Positions 1 to 7,690 of a stretch of 64,000 nucleotides of DNA are shown piece after piece. The notes below the pieces were generated by a model. It made no database searches and had not been told where the DNA came from. It saw nothing but the letters and a program-made list of their open reading frames with translations. Origin of the DNA: CAYSYM01 sp964435115. GTDB taxonomy: Bacteria; Chloroflexota; UBA6077; CF-72. The stretch spans positions 1 to 64,000 of the forward strand of contig CAYSYM010000013.1 of assembly GCA_964435115.1 (NCBI GenBank), written 5' to 3'. A program made the position numbers and the translations under genes. The first letter of the stretch is position 1; the number at the start of each line of letters is the position of its first letter.

Positions 1-518
1 CGCAGGCACGCACCGAGCAGCAGCTCGCCGAGCTGGCCGAGGCGCAGCGCCGCACGGAGGAGCGCCTCCAGCGTATCGAGGTCCACGTGGGCGACCTCCG
101 GGGCGAGGCGGTCGAGCGCCGCTACCGGGACCGGGCGCCGGCCTACTTCGGCCGCCTGCTGCGCCGGCTGCGCGTGCTGGACGCCGCCGCGCTCGCCGAC
201 CGCCTCGACCGCGCCGTGGAGGAGGGGCGGCTGAGCGAGGCCGAGCGGGACACCGTCCTGCTCGCCGACGTCGTCGCGACGGGCCGTCGAGTCCCGGACG
301 AGGTGGAGGCCTACCTGCTGGCGGAGGTATCCGCCGGCGTCGGCCCGGACGACGTGCGCCGGGCGGCCGCCCGGGCCGCAGCCCTGGCCCGGCTGGGTCG
401 GCCGGTGCTGCCCGTCGTCGCCGGCGAGGTGATCACTGCCGACGCGGCGACCCTGGCCCGCACCCAGGGCGTCTGGCAGGTGCTGGACGGCCGGCTGACC
501 CCACCCAGTGACGGCTGA
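1..518 (+). CDS. Coiled-coil protein with C-terminal PDDEXK-like domain, 5' end outside window
   Basis: The frame is already open at base 3, so the start lies upstream. The visible first 30 residues are a Q/E/R-rich coiled coil (TEERLQRIEVHVGDL). The remaining part is a compact domain with RAPAYFGRLLRRLRVLD, then DVVATGRR and YLLAEVS, and it ends with GVWQVLDG. The same domain closes the gene at 28030-29085, so the two are paralogues. The pattern Asp...(L/V)xExS resembles a PD-(D/E)XK nuclease core with Ser in place of the usual Lys; that is an inference. The function is unknown. An internal ATG at base 87 exists, but the coiled coil upstream argues against it as the real start. Confidence 0.75.
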   Translation, partial: QARTEQQLAELAEAQRRTEERLQRIEVHVGDLRGEAVERRYRDRAPAYFGRLLRRLRVLDAAALADRLDRAVEEGRLSEAERDTVLLADVVATGRRVPDEVEAYLLAEVSAGVGPDDVRRAAARAAALARLGRPVLPVVAGEVITADAATLARTQGVWQVLDGRLTPPSDG

Positions 519-621
519 CCCGGCTACCGGGCGGCTGGCGCTGGGCGTGCTGCCGCCTGCTGGCGTGCCGGCGCGTGCACGGCTCCACACAGGCGCGCCC
601 CAGCGGACCGCCGCGGGGGCG

Positions 622-930
622 CTACGGTCCGCGGCCCCGGCCGGCCAGCATCGCGGCCCGGGTGGCGTCGTTGCGCAGGAGGCCGATGGCGGGTGCCAGG
701 TGCTCGGGCGGGCGCTGCTGGGCGAGGCGCTGGAGCTCGTCCACCAGCGCCTCCCAGTCCACCTCCTCGTCGCCATCCGGGTGCCGGGCGACGAACTCAA
801 GCGTGGGCCAGGGCTGGCCCGTGGCGCGTGCGAACGCCAGCACGTGGCCGAAGCGGATCGAGTCGATCGTCGCGATCGCGGCCTGCCCGACGCGCAGGCG
901 CAGCTCGCGCCCGATGCCGAGCTCAGCCAC
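622..930 (-). CDS. Small hypothetical protein coupled to fumC
   Basis: A 102-residue protein starting with GTG whose first 8 nt (GTGGCTGA) overlap the fumC stop codon, so translation is probably coupled to fumC. It is acidic in the middle (DGDEEVDWEALVDELQ) and has no signal peptide, membrane segment or motif that I recognise. The same 8-nt overlap is seen between acuB and acuC in this window, which supports the start choice. It could be a small partner of the fumarase or simply a co-transcribed gene; nothing in the sequence decides this. Confidence 0.6.
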   Translation of the reverse strand: MAELGIGRELRLRVGQAAIATIDSIRFGHVLAFARATGQPWPTLEFVARHPDGDEEVDWEALVDELQRLAQQRPPEHLAPAIGLLRNDATRAAMLAGRGRGP

Positions 931-2374
931 CGGCGGACGCGAAGGTGCGCCCCGGCTCAGTCATCGCCGCCGGGTCGAGGATCGCGTCCAGCTCCTCCGC
1001 GGGCAGGTTGGTCCGCTCGCGCGCCAGCTCGCGCACGGTCCGCCCGGTGCTGAACGCCTCCTTCGCCAGGGCCGCGGCCCTGTCGTAGCCAATCACCGGC
1101 GCGAGCGCCGTGACCAGCATCAGGCCCTGCTCCACCATCGTCGGCCCGCGGACGGTGGCCTTCAGCCCGACGATGAGCTGGTCGGCGAAGGTGCGACTGG
1201 CAGTTGCCAGGTACTGGACCGACTGGAGGAGGTTCCGCGCGGCGACCGGCAGCATCACGTTCAGCTCGAAGTTGCCGCTCTGGCCGGCCACGACTACGCC
1301 GACGTCGTTGCCGATGGCCATGGCGCAGACTTGGGCGAGCGCCTCGGCGATCACGGGATTGATCTTGCCGGGCATGATCGAGCTGCCGGGCTGCACCGCG
1401 GGTAGCTCGACCTCGCCGATGCCCGCGCGCGGCCCGCTGCCCATCCAGCGGATGTCGTTGGCGATCTTGAGGAGCGCGACCGCGGTCGTACGGACGGCAC
1501 CGCTCGCGAAGACCAGGCCGTCGATCGTGCTCTGCGCCTGGAAGTGGTTGTCTGTCTCGCGGACGCGGATGCCCGTCCACTGGCCGATCAGGTCGCAGAC
1601 GCGGGCGGGGAACGCCGCGTGGGTGTTGATGCCGGTGCCGACGGCGGTACCGCCGAGGGCGACCTGCTCCAGGTCCTGCATGGCCCAGCCGAGGCGCGTC
1701 CGGCTGTGCGCGACCTGCCCGGCGTACCCCTTGAACTCCTGGCCCAGGCGAATGGGCGTGGCGTCCTGGAGGTGCGTCCGGCCGGTCTTGATCACGGGCC
1801 AGAACTCGTCGGCCTTCCGCTCCAGGCTCACCTGCAGGTGCTCGAGGGCCGGGAGGAGCGCCTGCTGAAGCTCGCCGAGCACTGCCAGGTGGATCGCCGT
1901 CGGAATCACGTCGTTCGACGATTGGCCGTGGTTGACGTCGTCGTTCGGATGGACGAGCTTCGAGCCGAGGTCACCGCCGAGCAGCTCGGTGGCGCGGTTC
2001 GCGATCACCTCGTTAGCGTTCATGTTGGTGGAGGTGCCGGAGCCGGTCTGGAAGACGTCCAGGACGAACTGGTCGTCGAACAGCCCGTTCGCCACCTCCT
2101 CGGCCGCCTCTGCGATGGCCTGGGCCTTCTGCCGGTCGAGCAGGCCAAGCTCGGCGTTGGCGAGCGCCGCGGCGCGCTTGATGGTGCCGAGCGCCCAGAT
2201 GAAGCGGCGGGTGAAGCGCTCGCCGGAGATGGGGAAGTTCAGCACGGCGCGCTGGGTAGAGGCGCCGTAGTAGGCGCCCTCGGGCACCTCCAGGGGGCCC
2301 ATCGAGTCCCGCTCGATCCGGCGCGGGGGAACCGAGCGTGCCTGGCCGGTGCGTTCTGCGTCGACGGATGTCAC
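923..2374 (-). CDS. fumC: Fumarate hydratase class II
   Basis: Catalyses the reversible hydration of fumarate to L-malate in the TCA cycle (cytosolic homotetramer). The class II/aspartase superfamily signature GSSIMPGKIN lies near residues 330-339. TGSGTSTNMN (about 110), HPNDDVNHGQSSND (about 142) and the active-site segment TGRTHLQDA (about 197) are also present. A GTG at 2374 is preferred over the ATG 24 nt upstream because AGGAGGTG sits 8 nt before the GTG and would lie inside the longer version. The result is 483 aa, close to the usual 460-470 with a short N-terminal tail. Aspartase and argininosuccinate lyase are relatives, but the length and the order of motifs fit FumC. Confidence 0.93.
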   Translation of the reverse strand: MTSVDAERTGQARSVPPRRIERDSMGPLEVPEGAYYGASTQRAVLNFPISGERFTRRFIWALGTIKRAAALANAELGLLDRQKAQAIAEAAEEVANGLFDDQFVLDVFQTGSGTSTNMNANEVIANRATELLGGDLGSKLVHPNDDVNHGQSSNDVIPTAIHLAVLGELQQALLPALEHLQVSLERKADEFWPVIKTGRTHLQDATPIRLGQEFKGYAGQVAHSRTRLGWAMQDLEQVALGGTAVGTGINTHAAFPARVCDLIGQWTGIRVRETDNHFQAQSTIDGLVFASGAVRTTAVALLKIANDIRWMGSGPRAGIGEVELPAVQPGSSIMPGKINPVIAEALAQVCAMAIGNDVGVVVAGQSGNFELNVMLPVAARNLLQSVQYLATASRTFADQLIVGLKATVRGPTMVEQGLMLVTALAPVIGYDRAAALAKEAFSTGRTVRELARERTNLPAEELDAILDPAAMTEPGRTFASAGG

Positions 2375-2489
2375 GAGGCTGGCACCTCCTGGCGGCATTG
2401 TATCGAGCGCCCCGGCCGCCCGAACCGCGCGACGGGGTGGTCGATTGAGGCCTGCTGGAGCGCGAATCCCGCTGGCAGTCCCGCCCCGC

Positions 2490-4097
2490 TCAGGGATCGG
2501 GTGGCGGGTCCGGGCTCTCCCCCTCCCAGGTGACCAGGCCGCGCTCCGTCAGGGCCCAGTGCTGCCAGCCGTCGGTGAACGCGGGCACGTTGCTTCGGGG
2601 GCGGTAGTAGGCGAGCCCTGTCGTGGTCGCCTGCACGGTGTCCCCACTCGCTGGCTCGATGCGCTCGCACTCGAGGGGCTCGCCCATCAGCTCGCCAACC
2701 TGGCGTTTCAGCTCCGCGAGGCCGAGCACGAACCGGGGTGGCCTGCCTGCGCCACACGTGGCCGGGCGCTCCGCGACCGCGCCGGGAACGCCCGGCGCGG
2801 TCGCCGGCAGGGCCAGCGGGCCCGGAGCGCTCGGGCCGGCGCTCACAGTGACGCGGAGCGGGTCCACGGCGGCCTGTTGCCAACCGGGCACGGGGCTCTG
2901 CTGGACGACGGCGCCCTGCGGGTAGCGGTCGCTCACCCGCTCGCCGACGACGCGCAGCTCGAGCCCCCTGGCGCGGGCGACCGCCTGCGCGTCGGCGAGC
3001 GGCATGCCGACCAGGTCGGGGATCTCGACCCGGGGTGGCACCAGGGTCACCAGTCGGGGCACGCCGGCCAGCGCCGGCAGGACCACGGCCAGCGCCAGCA
3101 GCAGTGCTGCCAACCCCACTGCCACCGGCACGATCGACGGCAGCCGGAACCGGGTGCGACGCGGCGGGAGCGCCGGCGCCGGCGCCGACGGTTCCGCCGG
3201 CGGCAGGGGGACCGGGGCCGGCGCCAGGCTTGAGGCCTCCAGCGCGGCGAGCGCGGCGTCGAACGCCTCCATCGACGGCCAGCGCCGTTCGGGCGCCCGC
3301 TGTAGCGCCCGCCCGAGCACCGCGTCGAGCCCGGCTGGGATCGAGGGGTCGAAGCTCCCGGCCGGCCGGGCGAGCTCGCGGACGCGGCGTTCGGCGGTCG
3401 CCTCCGGGGTGCTCGCCACAAACGGCGGGCGCCCGGCTACGAGCTCGTACAGCAGCACTCCGAGCCCGTAGACGTCCGTAGTCACAGAGACCGGGGTACC
3501 TCGCACCTGCTCCGGCGCGAGGTACGCGGCGCGTCGCGCGATGGTGTCCGGCGTGACGACCCCGGTGGCCGCCGAGACGAAGGAGAGCGAGAAATCGACG
3601 AGCTTGGCCTGCGTGCCAGCCTCGTCGACCAGCACATTCTCGGGCTTCACGTCGGCGTGGATCAGGCCCCGGTCGTGGGCGTGTGCCAGGCCCGCGGCGA
3701 GCTGCCGTGCGAGCGCCACCGCGCGGCGGGGAGCCAGCCGCCCCTCGCGGTCGAGCAGCGCCCGCAGGTTGCGCGGGCCGGCTGGCTCGGTCACCACGAA
3801 CGGCTGCGCCACCGGCCCGTCCGCCATACCAGCGTCGAGGACGCGGGCGACGTGGGGGTGCGCGAGGCTGGCGGCCTTGGCCGTCTGCTGGGCGAAGCGG
3901 GTGCGGAGCGCCGGGTCCAGCGCCAGGGCGGAGTCAAAGAGCTTGACGGAGACCGGGCGGTCGAGCACGAGGTCCCAGGCCTCGAACACTGCGGCACTGC
4001 TGCCGCGGCCGAGCTGGCGGCCGAGGACGTAGCGCCCCGCGAGCGCCCCGGTCGGGCCGGTCGCCACGGGCGCCGACCTCCGGCGCTCGGCCGTCAC
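2490..4097 (-). CDS. Ser/Thr protein kinase with one PASTA domain and DFS in place of DFG
   Basis: A 535-aa membrane kinase. The glycine loop GRGSSAAV and the ATP-site lysine (VSVK, K52) are present. The catalytic loop is HADVKPEN (a non-RD kinase), and the Mg-binding DFG is changed to DFS (168-170). YLAPEQV follows. One membrane segment lies at about 321-343 and is followed by one extracellular PASTA repeat (355-420). The last 95 residues form a separate module with TTTGLAYY and FTDGWQHWAL, a pattern I associate with secreted Chloroflexota proteins (recollection, not checked). The start GTG overlaps the stop of the upstream kinase (GTGA). It may be a weak kinase or a pseudokinase partner of the other two. 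Confidence 0.88.
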   Translation of the reverse strand: MTAERRRSAPVATGPTGALAGRYVLGRQLGRGSSAAVFEAWDLVLDRPVSVKLFDSALALDPALRTRFAQQTAKAASLAHPHVARVLDAGMADGPVAQPFVVTEPAGPRNLRALLDREGRLAPRRAVALARQLAAGLAHAHDRGLIHADVKPENVLVDEAGTQAKLVDFSLSFVSAATGVVTPDTIARRAAYLAPEQVRGTPVSVTTDVYGLGVLLYELVAGRPPFVASTPEATAERRVRELARPAGSFDPSIPAGLDAVLGRALQRAPERRWPSMEAFDAALAALEASSLAPAPVPLPPAEPSAPAPALPPRRTRFRLPSIVPVAVGLAALLLALAVVLPALAGVPRLVTLVPPRVEIPDLVGMPLADAQAVARARGLELRVVGERVSDRYPQGAVVQQSPVPGWQQAAVDPLRVTVSAGPSAPGPLALPATAPGVPGAVAERPATCGAGRPPRFVLGLAELKRQVGELMGEPLECERIEPASGDTVQATTTGLAYYRPRSNVPAFTDGWQHWALTERGLVTWEGESPDPPPDP

Positions 4098-6061
4098 GGT
4101 CTGGCCGCGGGAGGCGGCACCGCGATGGTCACGGCGACGCTCTCGCCCTGGCGGAGCTTCGTCTCGGGCGGGGGGTCCTGTTCCAGCACGGTCCCTGCCC
4201 GCTTGCCCGCGGCCACCTGCAGCCGCACGTCGCCCAGGCGGAGCCCCTGCCTCTCCAGCTCCGCCTCCGCGTCGCCCAGCGCCCGATCGACCAGCTTCGG
4301 GGTCGGCCGGGCCGACCCCAACCCAACCACCACGTCCACGCCCCCGCCGCGGGCCAGCTCGCTGCCGGGCCGCGCGCTCTGCGCCACGATGGCGCCGTAC
4401 GGCGGCTGTGCGACCTCGCGCTGGTCCACCTTGCCAAGTGCCAGCCCCAGCGCGGCGAGGTCCTGGCGGGCCTCGTTCACGCGGCGGCCGCTCAGGTCCG
4501 GCACCCTCACCGGCGGCGGCCCCCCGCTCACCACGGCACGGACCGGCAGGTCGCTCTGAATCGCCGCGTTCGGGGCTGGCTCCTGGCGTAGCACGGTGCC
4601 CCTGGGCGCGGCCTCCGAGGACTCCTCCGCTATGGTGAGCTGCACCCCCGCCTGGCGCGCCGCTGCGCGGGCCGCCTCCAGCGACTGGCCGACCAGCGCC
4701 GGCACACGCACCGGGCGGGGTGGGTTGAGCAGGCGCGGCAGGGCCAGCGCGCCGAGCAGCGCCAGCAACGCGAGCCCTCCCAACGCTGGCAGCAGGACGG
4801 ACCGGCGGCGGAAGCGGGCGGGATCCAGACCCCGCAGCAGAGCCAGCCAGGCCGGGCGCGGCCCGGCGTCGTCCAGGTCGAGCGGGCGCGGGCGGAGCCG
4901 CGTCCACTCGACCGGATCGGCCGGCGCAGTGGCGCGCCCTGGGCCCGGGCGGTCCGCAGCCGTGCGCTGGGCGGGCTCCTCCTCCGACGCGGCCACCGCC
5001 GGGGCTCCTGCGATCGAGGCGGGCGCCGGGCCCTCGCCCCGCAGCGCGCCACGGAAGGCGTCGGCCGAGGGAGGACGCTCCTCCGGGTCGCGGGCGAGCG
5101 CCCGGCGGATGGCGGTGTCAACCTCGGCCGGCACGTCTGGTCGCAGGTGGGAGAGCGGCTCCGGCGCGCGCGCCAGCCGCTGGGTGGCTACGGCGATCCA
5201 CGTGTCGCCCGGGAAGGCCGGGCGACCGGCCAGCAGCTCGTAGGCCAGCAGGCCGAGCGCGTAGATGTCGGAGCGCTGGTCCGTCCGGCCGTGCTCGACT
5301 TGCTCGGGCGCCAGGTACGGCGTCGTCCCGCTCAGACGCTCGGGAGTGATGGCGCCCGTCGTGGTTGCCAGGTGGGCGATGCCGAAGTCGACCAGCTTGG
5401 CCCCGCCAGCGGGATCCAGCAGCACGTTATCGGGCTTGACATCGCCGTGGACGATCCGCTGCCCGTGCAGCACCTGGAGAGCCTCGGCAATCTGGCCGAC
5501 GATGCGGACGGCCTCCGCGACCGGCACCGGGCCCGCGCGCAGTCGCTCGCGCAGGCTGCCGCCGGCCACGTACTCCATGACCACGAAGCAACCGTCGTCG
5601 GCGGCACCGGCGTCGTAGACCGTCACCAGGTGCGGGTGGAACAGGCGGGCGACGCGCCGCTCCACCTCCAGAAACTGCTCCACGAAGGTCCGCTCCCGCG
5701 AGAGGTGGGGATGGAGCAGCTTCACCGCAACCGTGCGGTTCAGCGTGAGGTCGGTGGCGCGGTAGACGGTCGCCATGCCGCCGCGGCCGACGACTTCGTC
5801 CAGGACGTAGCGGCCGTTGAGCGGCGACTGGACGGGCTGGCCCGGCGCGTCCGCTGCGTCGCCAGCAGGCCCATCCGGCCGTCCACGCCCCCCGCGGTCG
5901 GCAATCGCTCCATCCGGCCGGGGCGGTGGATCCGGCGCCGCCCGTCGGGACGCCAGGCGAAGCGCAGGGGCCGAAGGTCGATCCGTCTCCGTGGCGTCGT
6001 GGTCCACGCGCTTAGCCTTCCAGGAGAGGTTGTGCGCCCCGCTCAGTCCCCGGTCAGTCAT
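4094..6061 (-). CDS. Ser/Thr protein kinase with three PASTA domains (PknB-like)
   Basis: A 655-aa transmembrane kinase. About 80 disordered N-terminal residues precede the kinase domain (about 83-345). Key residues are present: GRGGMATV glycine loop, VAVK (K114), HGDVKPDN catalytic loop (Gly before the catalytic Asp, so non-RD) and DFG at 225-227, then YLAPEQV. A single membrane segment lies at about 421-443. Three PASTA repeats follow (about 450-515, 516-583, 584-650). PASTA domains in this family bind muropeptides or lipid II, so it probably senses cell-wall state. It overlaps the upstream kinase by 8 nt and the downstream kinase by 4 nt, which implies one translationally coupled operon. 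Confidence 0.92.
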   Translation of the reverse strand: MTDRGLSGAHNLSWKAKRVDHDATETDRPSAPALRLASRRAAPDPPPRPDGAIADRGGRGRPDGPAGDAADAPGQPVQSPLNGRYVLDEVVGRGGMATVYRATDLTLNRTVAVKLLHPHLSRERTFVEQFLEVERRVARLFHPHLVTVYDAGAADDGCFVVMEYVAGGSLRERLRAGPVPVAEAVRIVGQIAEALQVLHGQRIVHGDVKPDNVLLDPAGGAKLVDFGIAHLATTTGAITPERLSGTTPYLAPEQVEHGRTDQRSDIYALGLLAYELLAGRPAFPGDTWIAVATQRLARAPEPLSHLRPDVPAEVDTAIRRALARDPEERPPSADAFRGALRGEGPAPASIAGAPAVAASEEEPAQRTAADRPGPGRATAPADPVEWTRLRPRPLDLDDAGPRPAWLALLRGLDPARFRRRSVLLPALGGLALLALLGALALPRLLNPPRPVRVPALVGQSLEAARAAARQAGVQLTIAEESSEAAPRGTVLRQEPAPNAAIQSDLPVRAVVSGGPPPVRVPDLSGRRVNEARQDLAALGLALGKVDQREVAQPPYGAIVAQSARPGSELARGGGVDVVVGLGSARPTPKLVDRALGDAEAELERQGLRLGDVRLQVAAGKRAGTVLEQDPPPETKLRQGESVAVTIAVPPPAARP

Positions 6062-7367
6062 CGTCCGCCTCGTCCTCGCCCTCGCCCGGGTGGTGGCGGT
6101 TGGATGGCGCCGGTTTCGCCGGCTGCTGCCGGCCGGGTGGCTGCGGCGCGGGTGCCCGCGCCGCTGGCGCCGGGGCCGCCGCGGCCGGCCGTTGCTCGCG
6201 CCCGGTCGCGGCGCTCACCCGCTCGACGGGGCGGGTCAGCACGGCGCCGGGCGTCGGGTCCACGGCGGGGGGCGGCGCGGGCGCCGCAGTGCTGGGCCGG
6301 TCGACCAGGTCCGGGACCATGCCAGCCTCCGTCGTCGTACTCGGCGGCCCCGCGCGCAGGGCCTGCCCGAGCAGGCCGACCGCGAGCAGCGCCCCCGCGA
6401 CAGCCACGCCGACCCGACGCGGCCACCTCCACCCCACTGGCCACGGCGACGCGCCCCGCTGGCCCGCGGCTGCCACGGGTGGGATCACCCAGGTGGCCTC
6501 GCCCGCCGCGCGTAGGACGTCCCGGAAGGCGCCCGCGTCGGGGAAGCGCTCGGCGGGATCGCGGGCCAGGGCGGTCAGCACGACCCGCTCCAGCGCTGGC
6601 GGGATGGTGGGGTCGAGCGCGCGCGGCGGGAGCGGGTCAGCCACCAGCCGCTGCGAGAGCACCGCCGCCAGGCTGGGCCCTCCGAACGGGGGGCGGCCGA
6701 CGAGCAGCTCGTACAGCACGGCGCCGAGCGCGTAGACGTCGGTGCGGTCGTCCACCCCGTCACCGCGCGCCTGCTCGGGTGCCAGGTACGCGGCGGAGCC
6801 GCGGATCTCGCCCGTCGGCGCGGTGGCTGTCACACTCGTGGCGCGGGCGATGCCGAAGTCCACGAGCTTCGCGGTGCCGTCGGGCGTGACGAGGACGTTC
6901 TGCGGCTTCACGTCGCAGTGGACGATCCCCTGCCGGTGGGCGGCCGCGAGCGCGTCGGCGATCTGCGCCGCCAGTCGGGCCGCTTCGGTGGGATCGAGCC
7001 TCCCGCGCTCCCGCAGCAGGTCGCGCAGCGTCCGCCCCGGCACCAGCTCCATGGCGATGAAGGCGTGGCGATCCACGCTCCCCGCGTCGAAGATGCGGGC
7101 GATGCCGGGGTGGCCGAGGCTGGCAACCGTCTGTGCCTCGCGCAGGTACGTCGCCGCGACGTCGCCGGTGCCGCTCGACGTCAGGTCGAGGAGCTTGATC
7201 GCCACGTCCCGGCCGAGGAGCTCGTCGTGGGCGCGGTACACCCGGCCCATGCTGCCGGCACCAATCTCCTCGAGCAGCCGGTACCGGCCGGCGAGGCGAG
7301 CACCGGGCGTGAGTCTGCCCACTGGCGTGCCGTGCGTCATCTCCGAAGGGTTCAACGTCGCAGCCAT
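6054..7367 (-). CDS. Ser/Thr protein kinase, membrane-anchored, no PASTA repeats
   Basis: The first gene of the three-kinase operon, 437 aa. The kinase domain is at about residues 28-290, with GAGSMGRV, VAIK (K58), catalytic loop HCDVKPQN (Cys before the catalytic Asp, non-RD), DFG at 170-172 and YLAPEQ. One hydrophobic segment (about 319-338) is followed by a Pro/Ala-rich outer tail ending in an acidic run (GEGEDEADDD). No PASTA repeat is visible. The ATG at 7367 is used; an ATG ten codons later is possible, and neither has a clear Shine-Dalgarno site. Substrates are unknown; the downstream kinases are the obvious candidates for cross-phosphorylation. Confidence 0.9.
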   Translation of the reverse strand: MAATLNPSEMTHGTPVGRLTPGARLAGRYRLLEEIGAGSMGRVYRAHDELLGRDVAIKLLDLTSSGTGDVAATYLREAQTVASLGHPGIARIFDAGSVDRHAFIAMELVPGRTLRDLLRERGRLDPTEAARLAAQIADALAAAHRQGIVHCDVKPQNVLVTPDGTAKLVDFGIARATSVTATAPTGEIRGSAAYLAPEQARGDGVDDRTDVYALGAVLYELLVGRPPFGGPSLAAVLSQRLVADPLPPRALDPTIPPALERVVLTALARDPAERFPDAGAFRDVLRAAGEATWVIPPVAAAGQRGASPWPVGWRWPRRVGVAVAGALLAVGLLGQALRAGPPSTTTEAGMVPDLVDRPSTAAPAPPPAVDPTPGAVLTRPVERVSAATGREQRPAAAAPAPAARAPAPQPPGRQQPAKPAPSNRHHPGEGEDEADDD

Positions 7368-7690
7368 GGCCGCTGCTACGGAAGCCCGCCCCGGGCCTGC
7401 GGGACCGGTTGGTCCTGACGGCGCGAATCCCCATCCCCCTCGAGCGGGGTGGAGCCGGGTCCACGCCGAGCAGGTGCACGCTGCGTGCCGTCCCCCTGCC
7501 AGGCGAGCGCCATCGCGAGACGTTCTCCCCGGTGAACTGGCGTCGACGATTCTCGGCTACAACCCAGGCAATTCGAGCGGTTGACAGTGCCGGTGGGCCC
7601 GTGGCACCGTCCACGCATCACTGGGCTGCACGCGCGCGGAGCCGCACCGTGTAGACGTGTCTAGCCGAACCGAACAGGGGGTGTGCTCCC
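7368..7690. other. Divergent intergenic region between kinase operon and ABC importer
   Basis: 323 bp with no convincing gene. It must hold the promoters of both the kinase operon (minus) and the importer operon (plus). A TTGACA lies at 7581-7586, but no matching -10 sits 16-18 nt away. A small palindrome, TAGAC-GT-GTCTA, lies at 7652-7663, 27 nt before the importer start, and could be an operator half-site pair. No hairpin with a T tract was seen. Confidence 0.5.

Noticed and set aside
7581..7586. TTGACA as a -35 element for the ABC importer
   Set aside because: No -10-like hexamer lies 16-18 nt downstream; the match alone is not enough for a promoter call.
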